From: Platerodrilus igneus
Lineage: Eukaryota > Arthropoda > Insecta > Coleoptera > Lycidae
Direction: 5' to 3'
NCBI GenBank assembly: GCA_036346225.1
Contig: JARFIW010001483.1
Location: 620,001-684,000 of the forward strand
Length of the DNA: 64,000 nt
The notes beneath the pieces were generated by a model that saw only the letters and a list, made by a program, of their open reading frames with translations, had not been told where the DNA came from and did not search any database. Positions 45,689-57,780 of the stretch are shown here, in pieces (positions within the stretch are counted from its first letter, which is position 1; every line of letters starts with the position of its first letter). The translations under genes and the position numbers were made by a program.

Positions 45689-46306
45689 TATAGTCAAAAC
45701 CAGGAAAGAAGTCGTCTGCGTCATCGTTTGTATTCGTATGAATTAAGTTGAAAATTTTAATACCCAATAAATTTTCAGATTCGGAAGTTTCCGTCAAGCT
45801 TCGCGCATATACAAACCGTATTAAAGCATGGTTGCCAATAATATTTTATTTTCATAGAGGTAGTTGCTTTAACTATTTTTAAATTTGCGTTCTCTTGTTT
45901 TACGAGTTTAATAAACTCAGTTAAAATAAAACACATTTTCATAAATTGAGTTACATATATTGATCTGAATAAAAACGCACAAAAACTGTAATATAAACTA
46001 TTTACGGCAGCTGTATTGAAATCTTTCTCCGTACAATAACTTTGGCAACCTTGCTTTACGGAAAAATTAACATTTTTGTCTAGTTGACCATAATTTTACC
46101 AGAGGTTCGCCTGTTAAGTATTAAGTTCAAAACATACGGACATATACTTGTCTTTGTCGTTTTCCCAGATGAACGTGTTCACGTATGTCTTAATTTAAAA
46201 CACGTACAAATTGTATTACTGTCTTTATCATATATATTAGTTAAGCTTTTAAATAATCTTAAACGTATGTTTTGAATTGAGTTATGAACCTATGACATAT
46301 ACTATA
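45689..46306 (-). mobile_element. Deletion derivative of the 29596-32202 transposon
   Basis: 45689-46090 matches 29596-30020 and 46118-46300 matches 31990-32172, each at roughly 85 to 90% by eye. The transposase gene is missing between them. The left terminus TATAGTCAAAACCA is intact; the right terminus is shortened (tatgacatatactata). It is a non-autonomous, MITE-like copy. Confidence 0.9.
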
Positions 46307-46407
46307 CCATATACTATACCATTCCTTGTTTATTAAATCCGACATCTGTGTACCTTAACCTATTAATTTGAATGTAAATAAAAAAAAGTTTTTCCTAATC
46401 CTAAGCA

Positions 46408-47717
46408 ATGGCAAATAAAAACTCTCTACTTTTATATGTAGTATTTGAGGATTTTATGTCTGATCATACTGATGAAGCTATCAAGTATGTTGTCTACAAA
46501 AGTAGCATAAGAAAAAAAATTCTATTTAGTAACAAACGATTAATACGAGAATCGTACAAGAGAATTTGGAGTGACCACAATGTCTGGATAGATGATTATC
46601 AAGAAACCCAATTTGTGGCACTATTTCGAATGAAAAAAATTAATGTTTCATAAACTTTTAAATGTTCTGTTAAAACATGACAAACATGGCTTAATTGATA
46701 AACAGTACAGAGGTCGCTATTCTCCTGTAGAGCCTACTAAAGCACTGTTAGTATTTGTGTGGTATATGTTAAAGCAAGACACCCTGAATGCTGTTGGTAA
46801 TAAATTTAAGTGGGCATCATCAAGCATAATGAAAATCATAAACAATATTTTATATATCTTAACGCAAGTCAAATGCCAATATATTTATTGGCCACGAACC
46901 GATGAGGAATTCGAATATCTGACAAATGGATTTAAAAAGTATCCTGGTAGGTTTACATGAATATACAATCCTTGTGTTTGTTAATATAAAAGAAATAGTG
47001 CTTAGTTACAAATCTCTTTGCAGGTACAATTGGTGCCGTTGATTGAACACATATATTGTGCAACGTTCCTAAAAACCAACAAGATAGTTACATTGATCGT
47101 TATATGAATCATTCAATTAATTTGATGGCCATTTGCAACGCTGAACGAATATTTACATACATATATGTGGGGTTCCCTGGATCAACCCATGATTCAAAAG
47201 TATGCATTATAAAAACATTAATATTATGTAACTTCTAATTAATATTTTTTAAGGTGTTCGACAATTTACAAATGGTACGTGATTTAGAAACATACGGACC
47301 ACAAATATATTTTCCAGATATTCATGTTTCATATTATTGGAGATTCAGCTTTTCCACTTAGGCAATGGTTACTTTTCACCATTTAAAAGAGCCCATAATT
47401 TAAATCATATGCAAAGAAAAGATAACTATTGCTTAAGTGCGGACAGGGTAATAATTGAAAACGCATTTGGTCATTTAAAAGGTCGTTGAAAACGATTGCA
47501 GTTCATTAACTGTTATAATATTGCAAAACCAGTAGAAATCATAACTGCGGCATGTGTTCTGCATAATTTTTGTATAATTTATACAGATCTATGGGATGGA
47601 GAAATAGTTGAGGAACCCCATGTTGTTGACGACCATGTGGAAAATAATTTAGAACAGCATAGATTAGGAAAAGTAAAGCGACATAGAATTCTTATGCAAC
47701 TCCGTTTGAATAACTAA
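46408..47717 (+). pseudogene. PIF/Harbinger transposase (HARBI1-like), three exons
   Basis: Exon 1 starts at 46408 (MANKNSLLLYVVFEDFMSD) and runs with one frameshift in an A-run near 46633 to 46946 (KYPG). A GT-AG intron (46947-47023) leads to the first catalytic block, GAVD-stop-THI, where TGA replaces cysteine. NHSINLMAICNAE and GFPGSTHDSKV follow. A second GT-AG intron (47200-47253) leads to VFDNLQ, GDSAFPL (second aspartate) and ENAFGHLKGR-stop-KRLQ (glutamate; TGA replaces tryptophan). It ends EIITAACVLHNFC... at 47717. DDE_Tnp_4 enzymes insert at TA-rich 3-bp targets. Two TGA codons and one or two shifts inactivate it. Confidence 0.92.
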
Positions 47718-47841
47718 TCAGTAGTTGTTTATATTTAATTATACAAATTGGTTAATTTACAATGCATATTAAAATTCTGATATTGTTTTTATTTACTATG
47801 ATGAACTTAATCAAAACATAAATCAAAAAAATTAGTTGCTA

Positions 47842-48530
47842 TCATCTGATTCTGACGTTCGTTTGCGTTTGTTTCTCTAATATATTGAGCATTCTGTCTC
47901 TTTGCTGATTTTGATTAATGAGTAAGTTGCTAATGGTGTCAAACTGGTTTTTGCTTATTGCCCTATCCTTCTCCATGTCCTGCTTCAAAAACTCCATATA
48001 TTTTTCTGTATTTGATTTAGTGGAACTTTCCTTATATAGAGCAAATCTGTTAGTAAACTGCTGCTTATTTTCGTTGAGTTTATCATTTTCAACCAACGAA
48101 TCCTAAGTATATTTTGGTTTAACTTTATCTTTACAACCTAAAAAATATAACCAAAATGTTAGAAACATAAGTGCATTAATAGAAACACTTTCTTACCGAG
48201 TATAGAATGCATTTTATCAAAATACAATGGTGATTTCTTCGCAGCTTTACCAGTTCGCTTAACATGCTTTATATGTAGCATATACTGTTTTTGTAAATTG
48301 GCAAACTTTTGCCTACATTTTTCTATAGCATTAGACCCTATAATATAACCCCCTGTTTCCATTTCTGTAGCAATTGCCTGTCACAATTGCCTTTTTATTG
48401 TCTTCTTATGGTCAAACTTGCCACTATATTTTCTCTTAAGGTTAAAAACATGTATGTTGCAGCGTCATCTATATCTGTAGGCCATCTAGAAGTTCAAATC
48501 TCAGTATCTGAAACTGCTTCATCTGATGAA
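47842..48530 (-). pseudogene. Harbinger Myb/SANT-like DNA-binding partner protein
   Basis: Reading minus from about 48465, TYMFLTLREN is followed by frame-shifted KKTIKRQL and by the ORF 48362-48159 (GYIIGSNAIEKCRQKFANLQ, HVKRTGKAAKKSPLYFDKMHSILG). This is the trihelix Myb/SANT-type fold encoded as the second gene of PIF/Harbinger elements. The ORF 48096-47842 supplies a Lys/Gln-rich C-terminal helix (NLLINQNQQRDRMLNILEKQ). An intron or insertion may separate the two. The partner binds element ends and assists the transposase. Convergent orientation 125 bp from the transposase supports the pairing. Confidence 0.8.
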
Positions 48531-48970
48531 AAACCAACACAACCACCACTTCAAGGTTGACATAATTTAATAAAGGTTGCTCACTTTAAAACATTCTCTC
48601 CATAAATAGATTTGCCTCTGTAGGATCTGAAAAGAAATAGCTAAAAACCGTTTCAAAACATAACTGCAGGTACATTTGCAGTTTCTACATAAACCTCCAA
48701 TGGTATATCTTGGCCTTTATAATTTAATATAATTTCAATTATGTCCATTATTATAAATAATAGAAACGACTATTATTTATACCAAATATTTTACATAAAG
48801 AATAAGCGACCTAAAAGGTATTTGAAAATTTTGTTTTGAGGTTAGATCAATAAATTCGATGATGGATAACATACCACTACCAGTAACCCCAAGCATTTTG
48901 GCGTTCAATGGTTGGTAACTGATAAAAATATTACCGTTGCGGTTATAACCGGTCATTCGCCAAAAAAGAT

Positions 48971-49380
48971 CTATAGATACGAAGTGAATTTTTTAAAATA
49001 TGTTTTAGTTTCTAGTACAGTTGAACCATTGGGAATAAAAGTAAATTCTTTAGTGATGAAATTAGCAATAGCTAAACACCAGTGATTATTGTTTATCAAT
49101 ACAGGATGGTCACGTCGCATAAGTATTAAATCAAAGATTTTGTCCACGTGGCGCTCAAACTTTGGCAGACTTTCTGACTTTAGTTTTCTATAAACATCGT
49201 CAGATCTGATGTTTTGTAGATTTCCTTTTTTCAAACGATTATTTGCTGGAGATGCAACATGTTTTGCTCTAACAGTAGATGTTTTAACATTATTTAGTTC
49301 CTTAGCGATAAGTTTACGTCCGACCCCTTGTACAAATATAGTTCTTTTAACGCCTTCTTGATGGTAATAATTTAATGAGG
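48971..49380 (-). pseudogene. C48/Ulp1-like cysteine protease trace
   Basis: A minus frame from about 49380 reads FVQGVGRKLIAKELNN, VRAKHVASPANNRLKKGN and then the ORF 49234-48971. The latter has INNNHWCLAIANFITKEFTF, resembling the His-Trp block of Ulp1-type proteases (HWxLxxxDFxxKxFxFxDS). The usual aspartate is replaced (FIPNGS) and the cysteine region is absent. Such domains occur in several DNA transposons and in Polinton-like elements as Ulp1 or adenain relatives. The assignment is tentative. Confidence 0.45.
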
Positions 49381-49819
49381 CGCTACATACCTTTGCGCAG
49401 AGATTTTGTTGTGGTTTGGTTTCAGTAATTTCAAATGATCCTTACTTTATATTCAAGAGTATACCTTTCGATGAAGAATGTAATTCAGAAGTTCAGAGTG
49501 AGCATAAATTAATAATTAGTGTCGACATAAGTAGCATTATTTAAATAATATTAATATAAATTAATCATTAAATGCTTCCATAATTGAAGTATAATATAAT
49601 TGTACACTATGAGTACAAATAAGTATCTCGATTGCTTGTACCTAGATTGAATAATGATTAAGAGAGCAACATCGTCGTGTTTTATTAAATTAAGTACAGG
49701 TAGCTGGAAAGAAATTGCTTGTTGTACATAAAGAATTTCACTGTATCTACAAATAAACAAGCTTGTGAAATCAGTTGATATGAAAAAAATTCGTATTGTT
49801 GGAAAAGAAGCTTCGTTAC
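49381..49819. other. Spacer, no recognised gene
   Basis: Overlapping ORFs at 49551-49862 and 49685-49999 are antisense to the satellite edge and have no motif. Confidence 0.5.
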
Positions 49820-49889
49820 AATACAATATAATAGCTCCATTTCCTTGCCCCCACCCCAACATTTCAAATTTTTGAGATTGGAGTATTTT

Positions 49890-50945
49890 ATAGTTTTGTG
49901 ATGCGTTAGTGTCATTTCGTGCCGGTAACGCCGAGTTTTGTGCTGCTTCCCAAGCAGAGATATTGTGGGAGGGGCTGAGAAAACAAGAGCTCTGGTCACT
50001 TACAATTCTGGACAGGAACTCTGTTAAAATTTTGTGCTACGTTAGTACTGTTTTGTGCCGGTATCCGCGAATTTTGTGCTGCTTCTTAAGCAGGCATATT
50101 GTGCGAGGGGCTGAAAAAACGGGAGCCCCGCCTACTTACAATTTTGGACTAGAACTTTACCAGAATTTTGTGCTACGTTAGTGCTGTTTTGTGCCAGTAA
50201 TCCCGCGTTTTGTGCTGCTTTCCAAGCAGAGTATTGTGAGAGGAGCCGAAGAAACGGAAGCCCCGCTCACTTACAATTCTGGACAGAAATTTTGTCAGGA
50301 TTTTGTGTAACGTTAGTGCTATTTTGTGCCGGTAACCCCAAGCTTTGTGCTGCTTCCCAGGCAAAAATATTGTGAGAGTGGTTGAGGAAATACAAAAACC
50401 ATTAAGATAAATTTTGAACTAAAACTTTGCTAGAATTTTGTGCTACGTTAGTGCTGTTTTGTGTCGGTAATCCGGGGTTTTGTGCTGCTTCCCAAGCAGA
50501 GATATTGTGGTGGGGGGGCTAAGAAAACGGAAGCCCCGCCCACTTACAATCCTGGACAGAAACTTTATCAGAAATTAGTGCTACGTTCGTGCTATTTTGT
50601 GCCGGTAACACCGAGTTTTGTGCTGCCTTCCCGCAGATATATTGTGGGAGGGACTGAGGAAATACGAGACCCATCCAGTTACATTTTGGACTAAAATCTT
50701 GCCAGCATTTTCTGCTACGTTAGTGCTATTTTGTGCCGGTAATCCTGAGTTTTGTACTGTTTCCTAAGCAAAGATATTGGGGGGGGGGCTGAGGAAACGG
50801 GAGCCCGCTCACTTACAATCCTGGAAAGTAATTTTGTCAGAATTTTGTGCTACGTTAGTGTTTTTTGTGCCGGTAACCCCAGTTTTGTGCTGCTTCCCAA
50901 GCAGAAATATAGTGGGAGGGGCTGGGGATATACGAGACCCAACTT
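49890..50945 (+). repeat. Satellite array, 8 units of ~135 bp
   Basis: The block gttttgtgctgcttccc recurs near 49935, 50071, 50207, 50342, 50477, 50615, 50749 and 50882. Each unit also has gatattgtgggagggg(c)tga, a cttacaattctggac block and attttgtgctacgttagtgc. Small ORFs in it are repeat artefacts. Confidence 0.95.
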
Positions 50946-50979
50946 ACTAGAAATTATTTGTTCGTATGCTTTCCGTATA

Positions 50980-51156
50980 CGTAGTTGTATTTTTAAAATG
51001 ATATAAACACGTATTTAAATAAAGCGATTCTAGAAACACTTTAATACTAAACAATATAATACGCAATTTTAAGAATTTTTATAACGTTACACAATTGCAC
51101 AGCGATATTGCCTAAAAATTAAGTAATGCAGCAATGTTCGCAAAAAAAATATAACG

Positions 51157-51160
<4 letters not shown>
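50980..51160 (+). repeat. Unique block of the inverted repeat (left)
   Basis: gttgtatttttaaaatgata to gcgattctagaaacactt and onward matches 57663-57780 in reverse complement at roughly 85%. The continuation around cagcgatatt and atgcagca matches 57410-57480. Confidence 0.85.

Positions 51161-51201
<41 letters not shown>
51161..51201. repeat. (TA)n microsatellite
   Basis: Pure TA run at the outer end of the left LTR-like arm. Similar runs are at 54072-54112, about 54160-54178 and 56811-56845, marking both ends of both arms. Confidence 0.98.
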
Positions 51202-51203
<2 letters not shown>

Positions 51204-54060
51204 CTGAAGTTTCCCTGAGCTGCTCTGCTGAATCGCTAACTAATTCGAGTCCCACCTTTGGGACGTCATTTTATTGCGAGGTTTACTGGGCTGTTATAAT
51301 ATTTCGAGGCTTACCTGGGACTAAACTCACTTACACACCTGTTAGGTCAACATATATTCTCTGACAACTTCCACTGCTAAAAATATGCCACGGCTGCTCT
51401 GCTGCTATCTGAAAAATACTAGCCTACTATTTTACCAGAGAAAACTCAACTACAACACCTTACCGCGATTTATTCAAACTAAAAAATTCTACACCAACAA
51501 TCTTTGTCAATTGTTATTTTACACATCAGTAAAATTATTTATAACTTCATTTTGAAATACTACATTTTCCATTCAAATTATTTTCGCAATAAAATTTTAT
51601 CCTTTAATAAATAATTTAAAGTAACAGATCTTAACCATCCATGTTACTTTATCCCTAGTTTTAATATGTCATAGTAAGACTTTTAAGTACTCGTGCTAAA
51701 TTTTGCACTGCAAATTGCCATAAGCCCCTTTTACTTTGCACACAATCAAATATTACAAAAATCATTTCATGAATATAAATTCCTACATAAATTAGTTAAA
51801 TAATAAATCATAAACGTTCAATAAGTCATTCTCTATTCAATAGATTTTAAAAAATATACACATAAGGCAGAAAATCGTCATAACACACCAAATAACCACA
51901 AAAATTAAACAATGTTTCACAAAAAAATCTGTTACCTGGAATGCACCGCACCGTTGCACATGGGACTACAATCATACCATGAATGGCTGATGTCCTCACA
52001 AATGACTACACGCCAAATTGTATAACACCATCCGTGATGGAAATCAGCTGCTAAAATCTCTCGACTACCAAACGACGGTACATTTAATTCCCCCAATTCT
52101 GCTACTGGTCCATTTACCATAAGTAAACCACCAAATCGATCCATCAATACTTTCTACTCCATAAGTGTGCACAACTTGCACCAACCATCAAAATATAAAA
52201 TCAGTTTTTTACTTACAGTACTCAAACATACTTCGCAATTGTCAAAAGTTATTTCATAAAATTTTTGGACTGCTAGTAAAACATTACACCAGCTTGTGTA
52301 AGATATTATCAACTTTAATTCAAATACTAAATTCACTTAAAAAAAAATAACCAAAAGTAATTTCTTCACCAATATTAGTATACGCGTCGATGACCAGCAA
52401 AAGAGAGCTCTATCACTACGTCTTCGTGGTTATATACCTAAGTATACCCCTTAACTTGAAATATCCCGTAAATACATCGATACAAACAAACTCGCCTTCT
52501 TGATAATTTTTTTAACGGTTAAGACCCTTCCACAAACAACATTTTTAACTGCCACTAAATTCCAACAACACACGCGCTAACCTTTAACAGTTCTCCGTAA
52601 ATTTCGTATCCGAGCACCAACCGCCGTCGAAATTTCAGAAATTTTAACAATACAAACAACAATTTAACACGAAAATACACTTTAGCTTTGCAACGGATTT
52701 TTATTTCGCCGAATCCTAGCCCCTACTAAAATAAGTTCCTTGTTTAACACACGTCCCTTATAATACACGTAGTCGTCTCACTCTAACCTACATACAAAAT
52801 TTTTTCTTTCTTACTTCGTACTCACTCCATATTTCATATTTCTACCACGAGTTAGCTCTATCCCAGTCTACCATGTATTCTAGATCTTCTATCCTTTTTA
52901 CACCATGTTTGCATATTCGGTTAAACCCCAAAATAACATTTACCCTCTCTCAACAATCTTAAAACTATCGCCTGTCTCCCTTCTATATATGAAATCTAAT
53001 AATCCTCCTCTGTTCCTCATATGCAAGTTTCATCTGTCCTTGATGAAATCAACCACTCTAAATAACATACAAAATATGTTCATCTTACTCCTATAAATAC
53101 ACCATTTATTACCCTTTCTTTGTCTCGCAGTTTGCTTTCGAAGTCAAACGAACACTTAACACATGCTACCTTTCTTCCATTCTAATACGTGCCATAAACA
53201 ATTTTTCCTTATTCCATGTCGTTCCTTGCTTGTTTAACCGTCAACTACCTTTCGTAGAATCCAAATGTTATTTTGCGCACGTTATATGCTACAATGACAG
53301 TTCAACTTGGTTACCAATTAACACAACGCTATCTAGAAATCCTCGAAAAACCACTTTCAAACCCGTAAGCAAATACTAAGAACGTGTTGTTTTGTCTGCC
53401 CCTCTTATTCAAATTCACTAGAATCTGTAACCGTTAAGCTTTGTTTCTCTCAAAACATTTTCACACCTTTTATAAAAACTACTAGAAAAATATCTCCTTC
53501 TTTGTTTCACAAACATTGTAGCGGCCAATTAAGCATTTGAAAGTTATACAAATGCTAACGTTTTACCAATTTCACTTTATAAACTATGTTTAAGCATGTT
53601 CGCTAATGACATTTACCTTTATTACACCTGTTAATTCATAAAAATTAATATTTCATTTTCCTTGATTATGACCTTAAAATTATTGATTTTTATGCTAAAA
53701 GAATCTGAAAAGCTCATTAATAAATAAACGTTTATTCTAAGAAGCGGCTTGAACATTGAAAAATAACCGATAAAAATTTATTATCTTTCGCATTAGTATA
53801 CGACGCTACAACAATCGTGTATGGGTTGGAGTAGGACGAAACAGTGCGCGTCACTAATAAGTGGAAAAGATAACGAGGTAATAAAACTCAACAAATTTGA
53901 ACGCTAATGGGGATTCCAAGAAAATTACGTAAGATAAGCATTTATTATTTAGAATGAAATTGCGCAAAATCCGAACCCTAACTCCAACTTTTACTAAGTT
54001 GTATTTAGATGCGACGGCTTATCCTAAATTGTCAAATGACATATAATCAATTCTAACCTA
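51202..54060 (-). repeat. LTR-like arm A, with primer-binding-site-like end
   Basis: Read on the minus strand this parallels arm B. A TATATAACC box (52428-52436) is followed by a gagctctcttttgctgg-type leader. Next is a cattccag/gtaac donor-like site near 51938, and a TGACGTCCCAAAGGTGGGAC stretch near 51252-51271 resembling a gypsy primer-binding site. The short minus ORF 51932-52147 lies between promoter and donor. It has no recognised motif. Identity to arm B is patchy, about 60 to 85% by block. Confidence 0.65.
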
Positions 54061-54069
54061 CAAATTAAG

Positions 54070-54111
<42 letters not shown>

Positions 54112-54164
54112 TATATATTATACTTCAGTCATCAGTAACCGTAATCAGTTTATATAAAATATAT

Positions 54165-56800
54165 ATATATATATATATTTCTGTGGATTTATAGGTTATA
54201 ATTGGTGTTAGATAAGGCAGATAATTATTTACGGCAGGGTACCCCATGAATATACAAGTCAACTAAAATTTAAGACGTTTTTCTAAACGATAGTATAGGA
54301 TTTACAATTTACAATAAACTTGAGGGTTAAATTTGCGTCGTGGTAACATAACTGTAAATATTAATTAATATGTATTAGGTAGAAAATGTAGTTCCATAAA
54401 GGGTAGTGTAAAGACTTGCGTCTTAAAGGAGTAGCGTGTAGGTTTATTAATCCGAAAGTTTTCAGATTCAGTATATAGGGAAAAATCGATAATTTAGGAG
54501 GGTGAATTGTTTAATTGCATAAAGTAACTGATATTCAAAGCGTACAGATTCTTTGTGTACATAATTTAGCATAGTGTAAAACGGTAAAATTGGTTAACCT
54601 TGCAAAGTTCTAGCATAAAATAGGATAGTGTTGTCGATAAACAAGTTATAACGGATAAGGGTTCGAAGAAAAGACCGTGCAAGCAAACAAAACATGTCTA
54701 GTAAAAATTGAACGTTAAAAATACGTCCGTGGTGTTAATTTAGGAGAGGTAAGATAATTTACTACGTAAGGATCGTTATAAACGAACAACAAGTATATTT
54801 GAAGTAGGGCGTTGAAGGTTGAATACGAATATGGATCGATATTAGCTAGAGGGCCGTGTTTTAGCATAAATTAAAATAAAACAAAATTTAAGTTTAAAGT
54901 GTAGAGTGATTGACATCTACAAGGACTAATAATAATGTGCATATGAGAAACGGAGATAGTTGGTTGGACTCCACATATAGAAAGGGGATAGACGATAATC
55001 AAGAGAAGGTAAATGTTGTTAAAATACTATAGTACTTGTAAACAGGGAATATAAAGAAAAAAAATATAAAATACGGGTTAGACAAGGATACAATAAACTG
55101 GTAACAGACATAGAAAATATAAAAGAGTACAAAATAGAAGACAGAACGTTTTCGTATGTAAGTTAGAGTGAGGTGACCGTATATACGCGTAGTCATAATG
55201 CGTGTTTTAGATGCTTGTGTTGGTGTCAGTTGACGAGAGACTTCAATGGATTCGATAGCCGTTGTAAATTTTAATTAGATTTTCGAAGTTAAGCGTTTAT
55301 TTTGTGTTCAAAATTATTAGATTTTCTAGACGGTTGGCACACGACTACCAATTTTCCAATGAATTGTTGAAAGTTAACGGTGGGATTTTTAGAATCGACG
55401 ACAGTTGAGTGTTGTTTGTGCATATTGTTTTTAGAATTGTGTTGGCCGTTTTACAAATTTACAAAGAAAGCTTGTTTGTGGTGGTGGTGTGTTTTAAGAA
55501 GTGAAACTAGTCGGGGGAGGGGGTCTATATAAACCACCGGGAGGCGGTGAGAAGCTCTTTTTTGATTTTCATCCAAGCTTCGAACAACGTTAGTAAATGA
55601 GTTAAGCGATAAGTGAGTTTGATATTTTAATTGAAATCAATTCAACACGCACAAGTTGGTGTAATGTTGAAATAGCAGTTTTAAATTTTATAAAATATAT
55701 TTTGAAAAAGCGAAGCATGCTGTAAGTAGAGACTACTTTCTTATTTTGGTTGTTGGTGCTTGTTGAGCACTTAAATGGAGTAGTAGAGGTTGTTGTAACT
55801 TAGCAGATGTATGAAGAATTGGAATTGCTGTAGATTGGATGCATAGAAATTTAGGTAGATGATTGCTGTCCCAGATGGTGTGAGTCAACTTGGGGTGATT
55901 ACTGTACGTGCAGTCGTTGATGAGGACTACGTCAACGATGGTTTAATGGCAGATACCCGTTTGTGCTACATTCCAGGTAACTGATTTTTGTAAAAACATT
56001 TGTCTTTTGTAATTATTTGGTGTTATGACATTCTGTGCTTTTTGGGGTGTATTTTGTTGAATTCTCTGAGCAAAAGAATTGATTATTTAATATTTATAAT
56101 GAATTATTTGAAAACATGGTATTGTAGAAGTTTGTATTATAAAATAATTGTGTAATATCTGCTTATGTAAAAAGTAAAAGAGTTACAGGTGATTTTTAGT
56201 GCGAAAATTAGCACCCATATACAAAAAGGTTTACTATGAGACCAGGGATTTAAAATAAGGGCATGGTTAAGCCCAGTTACTGTACTGAATTTATTGATGA
56301 GTAAAGTTGTAGCGCAAATATTAGTTTGAAAATGAATTATTATGAAATGAGGATGATTGTAATGTAATCTATGTGTGAAATAATTATTAGATAAAGTTAT
56401 TTTTGTATAGGATTTTCTGTTGGAATAAATTGTGTTGAATGTTTGGTAGTCTACTTTCCTTTGGTAGAAAATAGGGTAATAATTTTAGGTATAAGTAGCA
56501 GAGCAGCAGTTGCAAACTTCACAGAAGAAGGTAAGTTAAGCGACCAGGAAGGTAGGTGAGCCACCAATTTTTTTGCAGGTTAACTCCGCTGCATTTATAG
56601 CAGCCCAAGCAAGGGGCTTCAATCCATCTTGGCTTCAGAGAATTTTATGGTGTCCACTCAGGAGGCTAATGCAGAGAATTTTATGTCAACCTAATAGTGG
56701 GGCTCGAATTAGCGATCCGGTCTATTTCAGGTGGAGTGTAGAGAATATTATGACGCCCAAAGTGTGGGGCTCGAATTTACCTACTTGTTCCAGGGGGAAC
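54165..56800 (+). repeat. LTR-like arm B, with repeated primer-binding-site-like end
   Basis: It starts after a TA run with a ggatttataggttataattg block shared with arm A. It has a GC-rich box and TATATAAA near 55513-55533, and a cattccag/gtaactg donor-like site near 55970. Near its end, three imperfect copies of (c/t)agagaat(t/a)ttatg appear at about 56636, 56672 and 56739. The last two are followed by a g-tggggctcgaatt motif of the insect gypsy primer-binding type. No gene is encoded. Confidence 0.7.
55513..55533 (+). promoter_or_regulatory. TATA-box promoter in arm B
   Basis: A G-rich box is followed by tctatataaacc. Its counterpart in arm A is gtatataacc at 52427-52436 on the minus strand. 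Conservation of the box in both arms supports promoter use in the parent element. Confidence 0.6.
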
Positions 56801-56807
56801 TCCAGAG

Positions 56808-56846
<39 letters not shown>

Positions 56847-57409
56847 TATATATAAATAGTAAAAAGTAATACATACCTACTGCTTGACCAGGTACTTTTG
56901 GGATACACTGGAAAGTTTTATTTAAAAGTAAAAGTCTGAAATTACATTTACAGCAGTCTGAAACAAACTGCAAGGATGATTTACTTAGAAAAGCAAGAAA
57001 TGTAGGAGACACAATAGTAACAGAAAATTGTCAATTTTTATTGTGTGCCCTGTAATTTAGCTGACATTCTTTATCAGTGGTATCATTTCTGTCTTGATAA
57101 CGAATTTGACTTTATTCTTTGTATTTCAAATATAATCTCGTACATTGGCTATTACAACTATTTGTTTTCATACATCGAACTTTTTACCGATACAAAAACT
57201 ATGAAGGTTTTAACTTTACCCTGTATTTAAAAATCACGTACAATAATCGATGCTGATCAAATAAAAAATAACAAGCTTATTATTTTCTTAAGTATTATGC
57301 AAAAATCCATTCAATATCTACAGCAAACGTTATTTGAACCACTTTATTGATGTACAGTTGATTCTATTAATCAACTTAAGTAAAATAATATTAATAATAA
57401 AACATCAAC

Positions 57410-57780
57410 ACCTTTGTATTTCTTTTGCCAACAATGCTGCATTTTTTAATTTCTATGTAATATCGCTGTGCACAGTGGCATAACTCAAAACTGATGGGCC
57501 TCCCCGCAAGAAATATTAAATTAAATTTTAAAGCTGTTTAGTGGGGATTAAGCTATATCTGTAGTTGACGCAGGCCCCTTTTGTAGCTGTTGCAAGGGCC
57601 CTTTTGTGGACTGGGTCACCCTGCACCGCGGGGACTGCGGGGGTGAACGTTAAGCCACTGGCTGCGCGTTTGTGTAGCGTTATGGAAATTATTAAAGTTG
57701 CGTATTATATTGTTGGATATTAAAGTGTTTCTAGAATCGCTTTATCTACTTACGTGTTTATATCATTTTAAAAATACAAC
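57410..57780 (-). repeat. Unique block of the inverted repeat (right), split by an insertion
   Basis: 57410-57480 and 57663-57780 match 51160-50980 in reverse complement. The 57480-57662 insert is relatively GC-rich (contains gggcctccccgcaag and caccgcggggactgcggggg) and has no match to arm A. It may be a small inserted element. Confidence 0.75.

Noticed and set aside
49909..51006. Chain of plus ORFs with repeated 'LCAASQA' type segments
   Set aside because: They are translations of the ~135-bp satellite.
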